Assembly (NCBI RefSeq): GCF_038002345.1 | Contig: NZ_JBBOCJ010000001.1 | Location: 3,906,001 to 3,970,000 of the forward strand | DNA: 64,000 nt | Reading direction: 5' to 3' | DNA from: Paenibacillus sp. FSL M7-0420 | GTDB taxonomy: Bacteria > Bacillota > Bacilli > Paenibacillales > Paenibacillaceae | Part shown: piece by piece, positions 8,418 to 17,526 of the stretch | Position numbering within the stretch: position 1 is the first letter of the stretch | Layout of the letters: each line of letters begins with the position of its first letter | Program-made: the position numbers and the translations under genes | Notes under the pieces: model-generated | Seen by the model: only the letters and a program-made list of their open reading frames with translations | What the model was told of the DNA's origin: nothing | Databases searched by the model: none

Positions 8418-9461
8418 TCAACCGAAATACCGGTGATAATAGCTGCGGGCGGCAGCGATATCACTGGTTCCATGTATTAAGGCTCTCCCGTCTGCGAACA
8501 CAACCATCCGGTACGGCTCCTCTGTAAAAGAAACCAGATACGGGTTGCGCTCCACCTTGCCGCTGCCGAGCCTGGACAGGCGGGCAGCCGTCTCCTCCAA
8601 GTCAAGACTTCTGCGGTGTGCCGGACGGATCTGCACCGTATCCCTGCCGCACAGCACGTCGCTGCGCTCTGTATTAGAGGCTGACAGATACGGATAGCTC
8701 CGTGATTCACCGCATGAGGGACAGTCGTTCTTCTTCGCCGCCCTCACGCCAATCTCCTGCTGCTCGTTATGCCAGATATCGAAGGTCAACAGCTTGCCGC
8801 GCAGCTTGTCCTTGAACCCGCCGAGCAGCTTCAGCGCCTCAGCCGTTCCGTTCGTAGTCACCATCTGCACTGCTTGCGGAAGAATGCCGGCTGTGTCGCA
8901 GGTATCCCCGCCCAGCGGAATCGTGCCCAGCAGACAATTCAGACAGGGGGTTTCACCCGGCAGAATCGTATACGTAATGCCGTAACTGCCGACACAGGCT
9001 CCATAGATCCAGGGAATGCCGTGCTTTTGCGCCAGGTCGTTGATAATCAGCCGGGTATCGAAATTATCGGTCCCGTCCATAATCAGATCCACGCCGGGAA
9101 GCAGGCTCTCCAGCTCCTCTGCACGTACATCAAGCACATGAGCCTCGATCACAATCTCCGAATTGACCGCCATCAGCCGGGTACGGGCTGCAGCCGCCTT
9201 GGGCGTGCGCACACGGGCATCATCTTCCGTATACAACTGCTGGCGTTGCAGGTTACTCCATTCCACATAGTCACGGTCAACAAGGATAAGCCGCCCAACC
9301 CCGCAGCGGGCCAAAGTCTCGGCGATGCCTGTTCCCAGCGCCCCCATGCCAACAACCAGCACACAGGAACGTCCCAGTCCCTGCTGTCCTGCTGCGCCGA
9401 ACGGCGCGAAGCGGACCTGTCTTGAATATCTGCCAACCGGCGTGTTTTGATCAGGACCCAT
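8418..9461 (-). CDS. ThiF/MoeB-family adenylyltransferase (E1-like)
   Basis: A 347-residue E1-like activating enzyme that adenylates the C-terminal glycine of a ThiS/MoaD-type carrier. Visible features are the nucleotide loop VLVVGMGALGTG, the aspartate DRDYVEWSNLQRQ, the DGTDNFDTR segment, two zinc CxxC pairs (CLNC and CPSC) and the cysteine in GGDTCDTAG. About 90 residues follow the second CxxC and are not part of the minimal core. No carrier protein, thiamine or molybdopterin gene lies beside it, so ThiF and MoeB roles cannot be separated. ATG 9461 is taken because AGGGGG precedes it; a longer frame to 9575 overlaps the previous gene's end. Confidence 0.87.
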   Translation of the reverse strand: MGPDQNTPVGRYSRQVRFAPFGAAGQQGLGRSCVLVVGMGALGTGIAETLARCGVGRLILVDRDYVEWSNLQRQQLYTEDDARVRTPKAAAARTRLMAVNSEIVIEAHVLDVRAEELESLLPGVDLIMDGTDNFDTRLIINDLAQKHGIPWIYGACVGSYGITYTILPGETPCLNCLLGTIPLGGDTCDTAGILPQAVQMVTTNGTAEALKLLGGFKDKLRGKLLTFDIWHNEQQEIGVRAAKKNDCPSCGESRSYPYLSASNTERSDVLCGRDTVQIRPAHRRSLDLEETAARLSRLGSGKVERNPYLVSFTEEPYRMVVFADGRALIHGTSDIAAARSYYHRYFG

Positions 9462-9540
9462 CTCTGAACAGCCCCCTATGTATGTAGGTTTTTGGTAAAA
9501 AACCGGGAAAAGCGCAGACCTCCACTTTTCCCGGACTCCA

Positions 9541-11100
9541 TTAGTATACGGTCTGCGCGGACCATTGCTCCACATTCCAGACCTTCGTCACCCAATCCTC
9601 GTAAAATTCCGGTTCATGAGACACCAGCAGAATCGTTCCCTTGTATTCCATAAGCGCCCGCTTAAGCTCAGCCTTGGCCACAATATCAAGGTGATTCGTA
9701 GGCTCATCGAACAGAATCCAGTTGCTCTCACGCATCATCAGCTTGCACAATCGTACCTTGGCCTGCTCACCGCCGCTCAGCATGTTCATCGGACGGGTGA
9801 TATGCTCGTTTTTGAGACCGCAGCGGGCCAGATGGCCACGCACTTCATTCTGGGTCAGACCGGAGAATTCATTCCATACGTCTTCAATCGGCGTGATATT
9901 CTCTGCTTTCAGCTCCTGCTGGAAATAGGCTGAACTCAGGTAGTCTCCCAGGTAGGTTTTGCCGCTGTACGTAGGGATGACACCCAGGATGGTTTTGAGC
10001 AGCGTCGATTTGCCGACCCCGTTGTAGCCGACAATCGCAATCTTGTCCCCGCGTTCTATGATCATATTCAGCTTGCTTGGCAGCAGCGGACGGTCATACC
10101 CGATCTCGAAATCAACGCCCTCGAACACCGTCTTCCCGCTGGCCCGGCTCTCCTTGAACTGGAACACAGGCTTCATCGCCTCTTCCGGCTTATCAATCCG
10201 CTCCATCCGTCCAAGCTGCTTCTCCCGGCTCTTGGCCCGGCCTGAGGTGGAGGCACGCGCTTTATTGCGCTGGATGAAGTCCTCCTGCTTTTTGATGAAA
10301 TCCTGCTGCTTCTCGTACGCATCAATATGCTGGGCCTTGTTCATCCCCGCCATCTCCAGGAATTTCTCGTAATTGGCCGTATAGCGGGTCAGCTTCGAGA
10401 ACTCCAGATGATAGATCACATCGACCACTTTGTTCATGAATTCCGTATCATGGGAGATCAGCATGAACGCATACGGATATTGCTTCAGATAATTCGTCAG
10501 CCAGTCAATATGCTCCACATCGAGATAGTTGGTAGGCTCATCGAGCAGCAGTACATTCGGTTTCTCCAGCAGCAGCTTGGCCAGCAGAACCTTGGTCCGC
10601 TGTCCCCCGCTCAGGGAAGTGACATCCCGGTCCAGACCGATCGCCGTCAGGCCCAGTCCGTTCGCCATCTCTTCAACCTTCACATCGATGAGGTAAAAGT
10701 CGCCGATATCAAGCTGCTCCTGAATGTCGCCCATTTGCTCAAGCAGCAGGTCCAGCTCCTCGGGACTCGCCTCCCCCATCTTATCGGTAATCGCCAGCAG
10801 CTCATGCTCCAGCTCCAGCAGCGGCAGAAAGGCATCTTTAAGTACATCGCGCACGGTTTTACCGGCGGTAAGCAGGGTGTGCTGATCCAGATATCCGTAA
10901 CGGACCCGCGGCGTCCACTCCACCTTGCCGTTGTCCTTCAATAATTTGCCGGTCAAAATATTCATCAGCGTCGATTTGCCCACGCCGTTCGCACCCACGA
11001 TTCCCACATGCTCTCCATCCAGCAGACGGAAGGAGACATCCTTGAACAACACCCGGTCCCCGAAATTATGGGAAACGTCTTCCACACTAAGTAAACTCAT
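9541..11100 (-). CDS. ABC-F family ATPase (YkpA/YbiT-like)
   Basis: A 519-residue soluble protein with two ABC domains and no membrane segments. The first has Walker A GANGVGKST, signature LSGGQ and Walker B VLLLDEPTNYLD. The second has GYNGVGKST, LSGGEQ and ILFDEPTNHLD. The linker between them is a basic, helical stretch rich in Lys/Arg/Gln (about 240-300), the P-site tRNA interaction motif of ABC-F proteins. These proteins act on ribosomes, helping translation or giving antibiotic protection. Length and motif wording are closest to the housekeeping YbiT/YkpA branch. It is followed by a gap of about 80 bp before the ThiF-like gene. Confidence 0.92.
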   Translation of the reverse strand: MSLLSVEDVSHNFGDRVLFKDVSFRLLDGEHVGIVGANGVGKSTLMNILTGKLLKDNGKVEWTPRVRYGYLDQHTLLTAGKTVRDVLKDAFLPLLELEHELLAITDKMGEASPEELDLLLEQMGDIQEQLDIGDFYLIDVKVEEMANGLGLTAIGLDRDVTSLSGGQRTKVLLAKLLLEKPNVLLLDEPTNYLDVEHIDWLTNYLKQYPYAFMLISHDTEFMNKVVDVIYHLEFSKLTRYTANYEKFLEMAGMNKAQHIDAYEKQQDFIKKQEDFIQRNKARASTSGRAKSREKQLGRMERIDKPEEAMKPVFQFKESRASGKTVFEGVDFEIGYDRPLLPSKLNMIIERGDKIAIVGYNGVGKSTLLKTILGVIPTYSGKTYLGDYLSSAYFQQELKAENITPIEDVWNEFSGLTQNEVRGHLARCGLKNEHITRPMNMLSGGEQAKVRLCKLMMRESNWILFDEPTNHLDIVAKAELKRALMEYKGTILLVSHEPEFYEDWVTKVWNVEQWSAQTVY

Positions 11101-11245
11101 AAATTCTCTGCAAGCTCCATTCTATATTGTAAATACCAAGAGGTTCAATCATTATAGATATCGCTCCATTCTAGCACACCTGCACCCTGCACTGAAATAG
11201 AAATAAAGCCCGATTTCTGAAAAACTGTCAAAAAGCTCTGAGCGT

Positions 11246-12766
11246 TCAGCTCTTTTTCTGAAACAATCTAATATTCTTTGCAGGAAAACGGGCACCCTTA
11301 AGCGGTCCAAGCATCCCCCTGATGGCCTGAACCAGCTTCCCTTTACTCTGAAAAGGGTCCTGCTGAAGCGGCAGGCTGTATACGCTCGCAGGTTCAAGCA
11401 GGGAAGCCAGCAGCGCCACAGTATGCTCCCCGGCCAGCGGCAGGCAGATCCGCCATTCCGGCCGGGGAATCAGGCCTCTGCGGCGCAGCCAGTGCAGGGT
11501 ATCCTCCAGCCGCCAATCCGCACCGGAGGCAATCAACAACGGGAAGCTGCTGCCTGTGAACGCTTCCAGCGCCCCCTCACCGCCGCCGGTTCCAAGATCC
11601 ATGACGATGTAAGCATAGGCTTGCTCCGGTACCTGCGGGAGTCCCTCCGAAGGGAGCAGCCTCCAGTAGTCCACTCCCATGCAGTTGAACGGTTGCACCT
11701 GTGTCCCCAGAACACCGTTTATTTCAGGGCTCCCCGCCATTTCCTTCATGCGGTTAAATACCTGCGAACCGGGATTACAATCTACCCATGCCGTCCGTCC
11801 GGCGGGCGACAGGCAGCGGCTGACAGCAAGCGAGGTATGCGTGGTCCCAATCCCGGGGGACACTCCTAATACTGCCACTACCACAGGAGATTGCTGCGAT
11901 TGTATGTCATCCGGAGCCTTACGTATGTCCGTCCGCTCATGTCTAGATTCCCCCGCACCGCCAATCTCCAGCTGCTGGAGGACCCTCCTTACCTCCTCAG
12001 CACTGCCATACCGTTCCTCCGGGTGATGCCGCAGCAGCCGTCTGATGACCGGAATCATCCGGTCCGGGAGCTGACCCTGCAGCTTCCGCTCCATCCCGGG
12101 CTGCCAGGCGCTGAACTCCCCGCCGGAGGCCATATACAGCAGCAGCGCGCCAAGCCCGTACAGGTCCGACACCGGGCAGCTCTGCCCGCCGCCGTATTGC
12201 TCCGGGGCTGCGAACCCGGCTGTTCCAAGCTTCTCCGTGTCCTCACCGGAGCCGCCTCTCAGCCTGCGCGCAATCCCGAAGTCAATGAGCTTCAGCTCAT
12301 GCTCTCCAGTCAGCATGATATTCGAAGGCTTGAGATCCCGGTAGACGATAGGCGGCTCATGGCTGTGCAAATAATGCAGCACCTCCAGCAGCTGCCGCGC
12401 ATAGCTTAGGATTCGCTTCCCCGTCATTGAATTAGACTGCTCTGCCATATACTGATGCAGGGTGATGCCCTCAATATAATCCATCACCAGGTAGGTGTAG
12501 CCGCCTGAGTCCGGCGGGAAGAAATCCGCAATCTGCGGCAGCAGAGGATGACGGAGCGAAATTAGCAGCTCCGCTTCCGCCTGAATGGCGCCTGCACCAT
12601 AACCTCCCTCCCGGATGACACTTTCTTTAATGGCCCGCAGCATACCCGGCAGCCGCATATCCTCCGCCAGATATACCCGGCTCATTCCGCCTGTCCCGAT
12701 CAACCCGGTTACATAATAACGCCCTCCCAGAATCTGTCCGGGACTTAACTTTCCTGTGAATTCCAT
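11246..12766 (-). CDS. Ser/Thr protein kinase fused to a ParA/MinD-like domain
   Basis: A 506-residue fusion. Residues 12-275 are a Hanks-type kinase: glycine loop GTGGMSRVY, Lys47 (RAIKES), catalytic loop VYRDLKPSN (about 141-149), DFG at 162-164 and the APEQYGG activation segment. There is no transmembrane anchor or PASTA domain, unlike PrkC. Residues 295-500 resemble a ParA/MinD/TadZ-type fold: a hydrophobic strand, then SPGIGTTHTS where the Walker A should be, and WVDCNPGSQVF in place of the usual second strand. The P-loop lysine is replaced by Thr308, so ATP hydrolysis by that half is doubtful. Soluble cytoplasmic location is likely. Partners are unknown. Confidence 0.85.
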   Translation of the reverse strand: MEFTGKLSPGQILGGRYYVTGLIGTGGMSRVYLAEDMRLPGMLRAIKESVIREGGYGAGAIQAEAELLISLRHPLLPQIADFFPPDSGGYTYLVMDYIEGITLHQYMAEQSNSMTGKRILSYARQLLEVLHYLHSHEPPIVYRDLKPSNIMLTGEHELKLIDFGIARRLRGGSGEDTEKLGTAGFAAPEQYGGGQSCPVSDLYGLGALLLYMASGGEFSAWQPGMERKLQGQLPDRMIPVIRRLLRHHPEERYGSAEEVRRVLQQLEIGGAGESRHERTDIRKAPDDIQSQQSPVVVAVLGVSPGIGTTHTSLAVSRCLSPAGRTAWVDCNPGSQVFNRMKEMAGSPEINGVLGTQVQPFNCMGVDYWRLLPSEGLPQVPEQAYAYIVMDLGTGGGEGALEAFTGSSFPLLIASGADWRLEDTLHWLRRRGLIPRPEWRICLPLAGEHTVALLASLLEPASVYSLPLQQDPFQSKGKLVQAIRGMLGPLKGARFPAKNIRLFQKKS

Positions 12767-12803
12767 CTCTTCCCCGCCTGTTCATATAGAATGTTGTATA
12801 ACG

Positions 12804-12871
12804 CAAAAAAAGCCCCCACTGCCCGCACCGGAACCGGCAAGAAGCCGGAGGTGCAGACTGCGGGATGCTTT
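12804..12871 (-). terminator. Terminator of the DNA-repair/rRNA methyltransferase operon
   Basis: A GC-rich branched stem including CACCTCCGGC / GCCGG-TTCCGGTG and an outer AAAGC / GCTTT pair, with seven Ts on the minus strand. It lies just after the methyltransferase gene stop at 12894. Confidence 0.8.
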
Positions 12872-12893
12872 CCCATAATCCTGCAAATATGAA

Positions 12894-13931
12894 TTAATAC
12901 TTAATCATATAAAGTGTAATCTCGTCCCGGTTGTGGAACAGCTGCTTCGCACGCTGGACCTGCATCCGCTGGCCTTCAAACATGGTGATGATCTCCTTGA
13001 TCACCGCCATGGGCTTCTTGTGCATCAGCTTCACGGTAACAATCGCGCTGCCGCCCGGTGTCAGGCTATGCAGCAGCTCAGTGACCAGCTTCGCCATCAG
13101 CTTGGGGCTCCAGCTCATATCGCAGACCAGCAGGTCAAATTCGTTCTCACGGAATTTGACCTCTCCGGCATTTTTGCGCAGAATCTTGAGTGCCGGATTC
13201 TTACGTAAGGACTCGTGCATCAGCGCCGGATCAACAGCAGTAACCTTGAGGCCGCGCTCCAGCAGGAATGAGGTCCAGCCTCCCGGAGAAGCGCCGATAT
13301 CGACCGCATTCTTGAAGCTGTAGAACGGAATGGCGAATTCCTTCTCCGCCTCCATCAGCTTGAATTTGGCCCGCGAGATCTGTCCGTCCTCCTTGCGGAA
13401 GCGGATCATGCCGCCATTCCAGCTGGACAGGTTCGCCTCCGGCCGGGATACCCCGGCATACAGCGCGTCACCGTCCGCATAGACGGAGATCACCCAAGCG
13501 GGCTCCTGCACGGTGAACTCGGCGTCCAGGCTGTCAAGCCTGCCCTGCAGCCATTCACGCAGCTCGCCGGGACTCTGCTCCCAGAAGGAGGACGGGCCTT
13601 TGCGGACATGCAGCGACACCTTCTCGCCTTGCAGCTCCGAACGCCGGCTTAAGTATACCGCCAGCCGTTCCAGAGCCGGCAGATCGCCGGTGTCCTGGAA
13701 ATCTACTGGCTGAATGTGGCGCAGGAAGACCGGCAGGTTCTGTGCCAGCCGCTGCGCTACCTCCTCCGGCTCCTCCTCAAGCGTGGCCAGGAAGATTTCT
13801 CCCGGCAGCAGCAAGGTGCTTTTAACCGCTCCGAACAGGCGTCTTAGCTCCTCCTGTGCATAGGGGGCGAAACCATGATTCGCCGTGCAGATATATCTTG
13901 AAATACTCTTGTCTTCCGTAACATCGTTCAA
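12894..13931 (-). CDS. RlmM/FtsJ-like ribose 2'-O-methyltransferase
   Basis: A 345-residue SAM-dependent methyltransferase. The N-terminal ~150 residues form a THUMP-like substrate-binding region; the C-terminal Rossmann domain has the SAM motif VDIGASPGGWTSFLL. The K-D-K-E tetrad of ribose methyltransferases can be read as Lys in KFKLMEAEK, Asp in LLVCDMSW, Lys in IVTVKLMHK and Glu in DEITLYMI. RlmM modifies C2498 of 23S rRNA; whether this relative has the same target is inferred only. Its start overlaps the upstream ABC ATPase gene by four bases (ATGA), so the two are translationally coupled. Confidence 0.85.
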   Translation of the reverse strand: MNDVTEDKSISRYICTANHGFAPYAQEELRRLFGAVKSTLLLPGEIFLATLEEEPEEVAQRLAQNLPVFLRHIQPVDFQDTGDLPALERLAVYLSRRSELQGEKVSLHVRKGPSSFWEQSPGELREWLQGRLDSLDAEFTVQEPAWVISVYADGDALYAGVSRPEANLSSWNGGMIRFRKEDGQISRAKFKLMEAEKEFAIPFYSFKNAVDIGASPGGWTSFLLERGLKVTAVDPALMHESLRKNPALKILRKNAGEVKFRENEFDLLVCDMSWSPKLMAKLVTELLHSLTPGGSAIVTVKLMHKKPMAVIKEIITMFEGQRMQVQRAKQLFHNRDEITLYMIKY

Positions 13932-14710
13932 ATCGCTTTGCCTCCAGAACTTATTTTTATCCAGGGACGTCCGTTATCCCATTCAACCTTGACCGGAAGA
14001 TCATAGGTAGCCATCAGCATCTCCTGTGTCAGCACCTCTTCCTTGGGACCGGCTCCTGCCAGCTTCCCGTCACGGATCAGCGCCACGTGAGTGAAGAGCG
14101 GAACAATCTCCTCCACATGATGGGTAACATACACCACTCCAACATTATGCTGCCGCAGCTTGTCGATCTCGGCGAGCATTTTCTCCCGTTCATATAAATC
14201 AAGACCGGCGCAAGGCTCGTCCATAATCAGCAGCTTAGGCTCTGCGATCAGGCAGCGGGCCAGCATAGCCTTCTTGCGCTCCCCTTGGGATAACAAGCCG
14301 AACGGATGATACGCCAGTTCGCCGAGGTTCATCTCCTCCAGAAGTTTAAGCGACCGGTCCTTCACACTTTGCGGAATCTCCTGATAGAAGCGTAAATACG
14401 CATAGGCACCAGTAGCTACAACCTCCCAGACCGGGTCGGTTAGCGAGAGCTTTTCCATCAGGGACGGGCCGATATAACCGATTCGCTTGCGCACCTCGCG
14501 CAGATCACATTGACCATACTTGTACCCCAGCACTTCAACAGAGCCCTTGCTGGGGAAAAGGTAGCCGGTCATCATTTCCAGCAGGGTGGTTTTGCCGGAG
14601 CCGTTACGCCCGAGAATGACCCAGTTCTCCCCCGGCTTCATATCCAGCGATACATCGTCAAGAATCAGGCTCTCCTCCCTGCGCAGGGACAGATGTTGTA
14701 ATGATATCAT
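13928..14710 (-). CDS. ABC transporter-type ATP-binding protein (YlmA-like)
   Basis: A 260-residue single ABC domain: Walker A GRNGSGKTT at about 35-43, a variant signature LSQGER, Walker B LLIMDEPCAGLD and the switch histidine in VTHHVEE. It has no membrane domain and no permease gene is near. This resembles YlmA/ModF-like stand-alone ABC proteins, whose roles are not settled; it may not be a transporter subunit. The stop of the thioredoxin-like gene overlaps its ATG by one base (TAATG), and it overlaps the methyltransferase gene downstream, so all are one operon. Confidence 0.85.
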   Translation of the reverse strand: MISLQHLSLRREESLILDDVSLDMKPGENWVILGRNGSGKTTLLEMMTGYLFPSKGSVEVLGYKYGQCDLREVRKRIGYIGPSLMEKLSLTDPVWEVVATGAYAYLRFYQEIPQSVKDRSLKLLEEMNLGELAYHPFGLLSQGERKKAMLARCLIAEPKLLIMDEPCAGLDLYEREKMLAEIDKLRQHNVGVVYVTHHVEEIVPLFTHVALIRDGKLAGAGPKEEVLTQEMLMATYDLPVKVEWDNGRPWIKISSGGKAI

Positions 14711-15033
14711 TATAATGTCACTCTCCTTATGTATGCCAGCACCCGTTCAACAGAGTGAATGGAATAGATGATGTCAGGTTCAGCGCTGCGGTCAGCAGAT
14801 ACGGCCAACAGAGCGGGCACACTTGAGATTTGATAGGTGTTCACCAGATCAGGGAGCCTATTGACATTCCCCTCAGCAATCAAAAGGCCAGGCGGAAGCA
14901 GATGCTCCGCCACCTCAATCATCCGCCGGGCTGCCTTACAGGTTCCGCATAGCGGGGTATGCAGGAACAGGACGAGCGGCTCGCCCTTCGTGGCCAGCAG
15001 CTCCAGCAGCTCCGGCTGATTCATTTCCTTCAT
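14710..15033 (-). CDS. Thioredoxin-family protein
   Basis: A 107-residue thioredoxin-like protein with active site CGTC at residues 29-32 and the cis-proline in QISSVPALL. No signal peptide or membrane helix is present, so it acts in the cytoplasm as a disulfide reductant or carrier. ATG 15033 is favoured because GGGGGAGG lies seven bases upstream; a TTG two codons earlier is possible. Only two bases separate it from the nfo stop. The CGTC pair differs from the CGPC of standard thioredoxin, so it is more like YtpP/YusE-type small proteins than TrxA. Confidence 0.87.
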   Translation of the reverse strand: MKEMNQPELLELLATKGEPLVLFLHTPLCGTCKAARRMIEVAEHLLPPGLLIAEGNVNRLPDLVNTYQISSVPALLAVSADRSAEPDIIYSIHSVERVLAYIRRVTL

Positions 15034-15035
15034 TC

Positions 15036-15887
15036 TCAATCCTCCCCCGACTCAAACCAGGTCCTCACAGCAGCAATCTCCGCTCTGTGCGTGCCATCCG
15101 GTCCCTTTTCTGTTTCCATAACGATCACTTTATCAGCCAGGGCCTCCATCTTCACAAGCTGGCTAAGCGCCGCTCCCCCGATATATCCGCTGCCGATTCC
15201 GGCATGTCTGTCCCGCCGGGAGCCGTAGGGAAACCGGGAGTCATTCAAATGCACAGCCGCCAGATTCGCCCAGTACCCCAGCTGCTCACCGCGTGCGATA
15301 AGCTCCTCCGTCTGCTCCGGGTTCCAGATGCCCGCAGCGAAAGCATGGCAGGTATCGAAGCAAAAGCCGATCTTCTCCGGGTAGCGGCTCAGCTCACGGA
15401 CCTTGACCAGCTCTTCGGGCGTCATGCCTTCATGCCCATGATTCCCTGCCATATTCTCAAGCAGCAGCTTGGTTCGTCCCGTCCAGTCTGCCAGTACCTC
15501 GTTCATGCATTGTATAATTTTTTGATAACCCTGTAACGGCTCCATCCCGGCAAAATGTCCGAAATGCACCACAATGCCCACCGATCCGCACGCCTCGGCA
15601 ATCTCCAGATCGTTGCGCAGGGAGGCAATCATCACCTCTCTGTCGCCCGGGCCGGCAGCCAGATTCGTCGGATACGGGGTATGGGCAATGGAAGCCATTC
15701 CCTGCTCCCGGCAGTATTCTGCGCAGCTGCTTGCATCGCGGTAGTCTACCGGCTTCAGCTTCAGACTGCGCGGATTCTTCGGAAAATACTGAAAACATGT
15801 AGCACCGCTCTCCCTGGCGGACCGGGCAGCCTGCCCGTACCCGCCGCGTATGCTGACATGTGCCCCTATGAAGGGGCTATGCGTCAT
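15036..15887 (-). CDS. nfo: Endonuclease IV (AP endonuclease)
   Basis: A 283-residue TIM-barrel enzyme that cuts DNA 5' of abasic sites. Family zinc-ligand segments are all present: GAHVSIRGGYG at the start, VHFGHF, LLENMAG, GFCFDTCHAFAAG, VHLNDSRFPYGSRRDRH and METEKGPDG at the end. Length is typical. Its start lies inside the last codons of the upstream glycosylase gene (11 bp overlap), so glycosylase and AP endonuclease, consecutive steps of base excision repair, are made together. Confidence 0.96.
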   Translation of the reverse strand: MTHSPFIGAHVSIRGGYGQAARSARESGATCFQYFPKNPRSLKLKPVDYRDASSCAEYCREQGMASIAHTPYPTNLAAGPGDREVMIASLRNDLEIAEACGSVGIVVHFGHFAGMEPLQGYQKIIQCMNEVLADWTGRTKLLLENMAGNHGHEGMTPEELVKVRELSRYPEKIGFCFDTCHAFAAGIWNPEQTEELIARGEQLGYWANLAAVHLNDSRFPYGSRRDRHAGIGSGYIGGAALSQLVKMEALADKVIVMETEKGPDGTHRAEIAAVRTWFESGED

Positions 15888-16692
15888 GCTGGCAATCCGG
15901 GCAATAGAACACCTTGCGTCCGGACAGCTCTGTCTTCACTATGGTTCCCCCGCCGCGCAGGCAAAGCTCGCCTTCACGGTCATACACTTTACAGGCATCA
16001 TTATAAGAACCGGTCACCGTATCGCCGGTCATGAACGGCATTTCCATATAACCGCCGATTTCAGTGGCCTCCGTTAACACCTTACGCACGCTGTCGTACA
16101 GCCGGGCCACCGCTTCCGGTGACAGATTCTGAACCAGCGTAGACGGAAGCAGACGGGCTTCATAAGCAATCTCGTCAGCGTAGCAGTTGCCGATTCCAGC
16201 CATAACATGCTGGTTGACCAGCAGACTCTTCAGCGCACCGCGCCGTCCCTTGAGCAGTCCGGCGAAGCGTTCGGCCGTCATCCGGCGGTCCAGCAGCTCC
16301 GGTCCAAGCTTCCCCATTGCCGCTTCACCTTCCTTAACAGACAGCAGATGGAGATAGCCCAAACGCAGTCCCATGAAGTAGAGGATATGCTCACCGAACG
16401 CAAGCTCAACCTGTGTAGTACGGTCAGGACGTTCTTCCTCTGTACCATAGAACAGTAGTCCGCCCAGCATCAGATGCAGCAGCAGTCTGCGGCCGTCATG
16501 CAGGTGGAAGAGGATATGCTTGGCGCGGCGTTCCACGAATACAATTCGGGCACCAACCAGTCCCTTCACGAATTCTTCAGTCTCCATATTGATGGTCTTT
16601 TCTCTATTTACGGTTACCCCTGTAATGGGTACGTTTATTAGATGCTGGCTAAGCAGCTTTCTGTAATTCTCCATTTCCGGCAATTCCGGCAT
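15877..16692 (-). CDS. Fpg/Nei-family DNA glycosylase with a changed zinc finger
   Basis: A 271-residue bifunctional glycosylase/AP lyase type. It begins PELPEMENYR, giving the catalytic Pro and Glu, and has the conserved lysine K58 (ERRAKHILF) and the H2TH region LLVNQHVMAGIGNCYADEI. The C-terminal zinc finger should be CxxC-x16-CxxC. Here it reads C244-L-R-G247, then 16 residues, then C264-P-D-C267: one ligand cysteine is glycine (codon GGC rather than TGC, one base apart). Binding of zinc and DNA by this module may be weakened. It removes oxidised bases; substrate preference (8-oxoG or pyrimidines) is not decidable here. It overlaps nfo. Confidence 0.9.
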   Translation of the reverse strand: MPELPEMENYRKLLSQHLINVPITGVTVNREKTINMETEEFVKGLVGARIVFVERRAKHILFHLHDGRRLLLHLMLGGLLFYGTEEERPDRTTQVELAFGEHILYFMGLRLGYLHLLSVKEGEAAMGKLGPELLDRRMTAERFAGLLKGRRGALKSLLVNQHVMAGIGNCYADEIAYEARLLPSTLVQNLSPEAVARLYDSVRKVLTEATEIGGYMEMPFMTGDTVTGSYNDACKVYDREGELCLRGGGTIVKTELSGRKVFYCPDCQHDA

Positions 16693-16737
16693 ATTGTCAT
16701 CTTCCCTTCTTGGATGGTCAAATGGTCACCTTTGTCA

Positions 16738-17526
16738 TTATACACCGAGCAGTACCATAAGTTCAGCTAAATCAGCACAAATTTCATCAGGCTTGACTCC
16801 GGTCAGCTGCTGGTAATGCTCCAGATTATCCCGGGTTGTCAGTCCCGTAAGCACCAGCACAGTCCGGCAGCCTGCATTGGCACCCGCCAAGATATCCGTT
16901 CTCATATTGTCACCCACCATCACCGCATCCTCCGGCTTGATGCCGAGCAGAGATGTCGCATATGTCACCAGGTGCGTCTCGGGCTTGCCGATGACCACGG
17001 GCGCCACTCCGCTGGCTGCTTCAATAGCTGCACCTATCGTACCTGCACCGGGCATCACTCCGTCATCGGAGGGAAGCATCAGGTCGGGATTGGTCAGGAC
17101 GAATCTGGCTCCTTCACGAATCCAACGTGAGGCGCGGGCCAGTGCTTCATATGTAAAAGAACGGTCGATCCCCTGCACGACAACCTGCGGATGCTCGGAG
17201 ACCAGGGTTAGCCCTGCCTCTGTGCAGGCTTCCACCAGCCCCTCTTCTCCAAGTATCGCCACGGATGCTCCCGGAGATTCTCCGGCAATGTAACGGGCGG
17301 CAGCCAGCGCTGAAGTGCAGACCTCCTCGGGCCTGGCTTCAATGCCCATTCCGCGCAAATGGGCAGCTACACTCGCCGGTGTTCTTGAAGAGTTATTCGT
17401 CACATACAGGAACGGAATCTCCGCCGCACGAAGCGCTGCTATCAGCCGCTGGGCCCCGGGGATCATTCTGCCGCCATGATACAAGGTGCCATCCAGATCA
17501 ATTAACAAGCCTCCAATATTGTTCAT
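16738..17526 (-). CDS. HAD-IIA phosphatase (NagD/YutF/AraL-like)
   Basis: A 262-residue haloacid dehalogenase-type phosphatase. Motif I is LLIDLDGTLYHGG, motif II lies in FLYVTNNSSRTP, the motif III lysine in VVIGKPETHL and motif IV in VMVGDNMRTDI. The C2-type cap between motifs II and III places it in the IIA subclass with NagD, YutF and AraL. It probably removes phosphate from sugar phosphates or nucleotides; the true substrate is unknown. Upstream, 17527-17819 shows no gene or strong regulatory motif. Confidence 0.92.
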   Translation of the reverse strand: MNNIGGLLIDLDGTLYHGGRMIPGAQRLIAALRAAEIPFLYVTNNSSRTPASVAAHLRGMGIEARPEEVCTSALAAARYIAGESPGASVAILGEEGLVEACTEAGLTLVSEHPQVVVQGIDRSFTYEALARASRWIREGARFVLTNPDLMLPSDDGVMPGAGTIGAAIEAASGVAPVVIGKPETHLVTYATSLLGIKPEDAVMVGDNMRTDILAGANAGCRTVLVLTGLTTRDNLEHYQQLTGVKPDEICADLAELMVLLGV

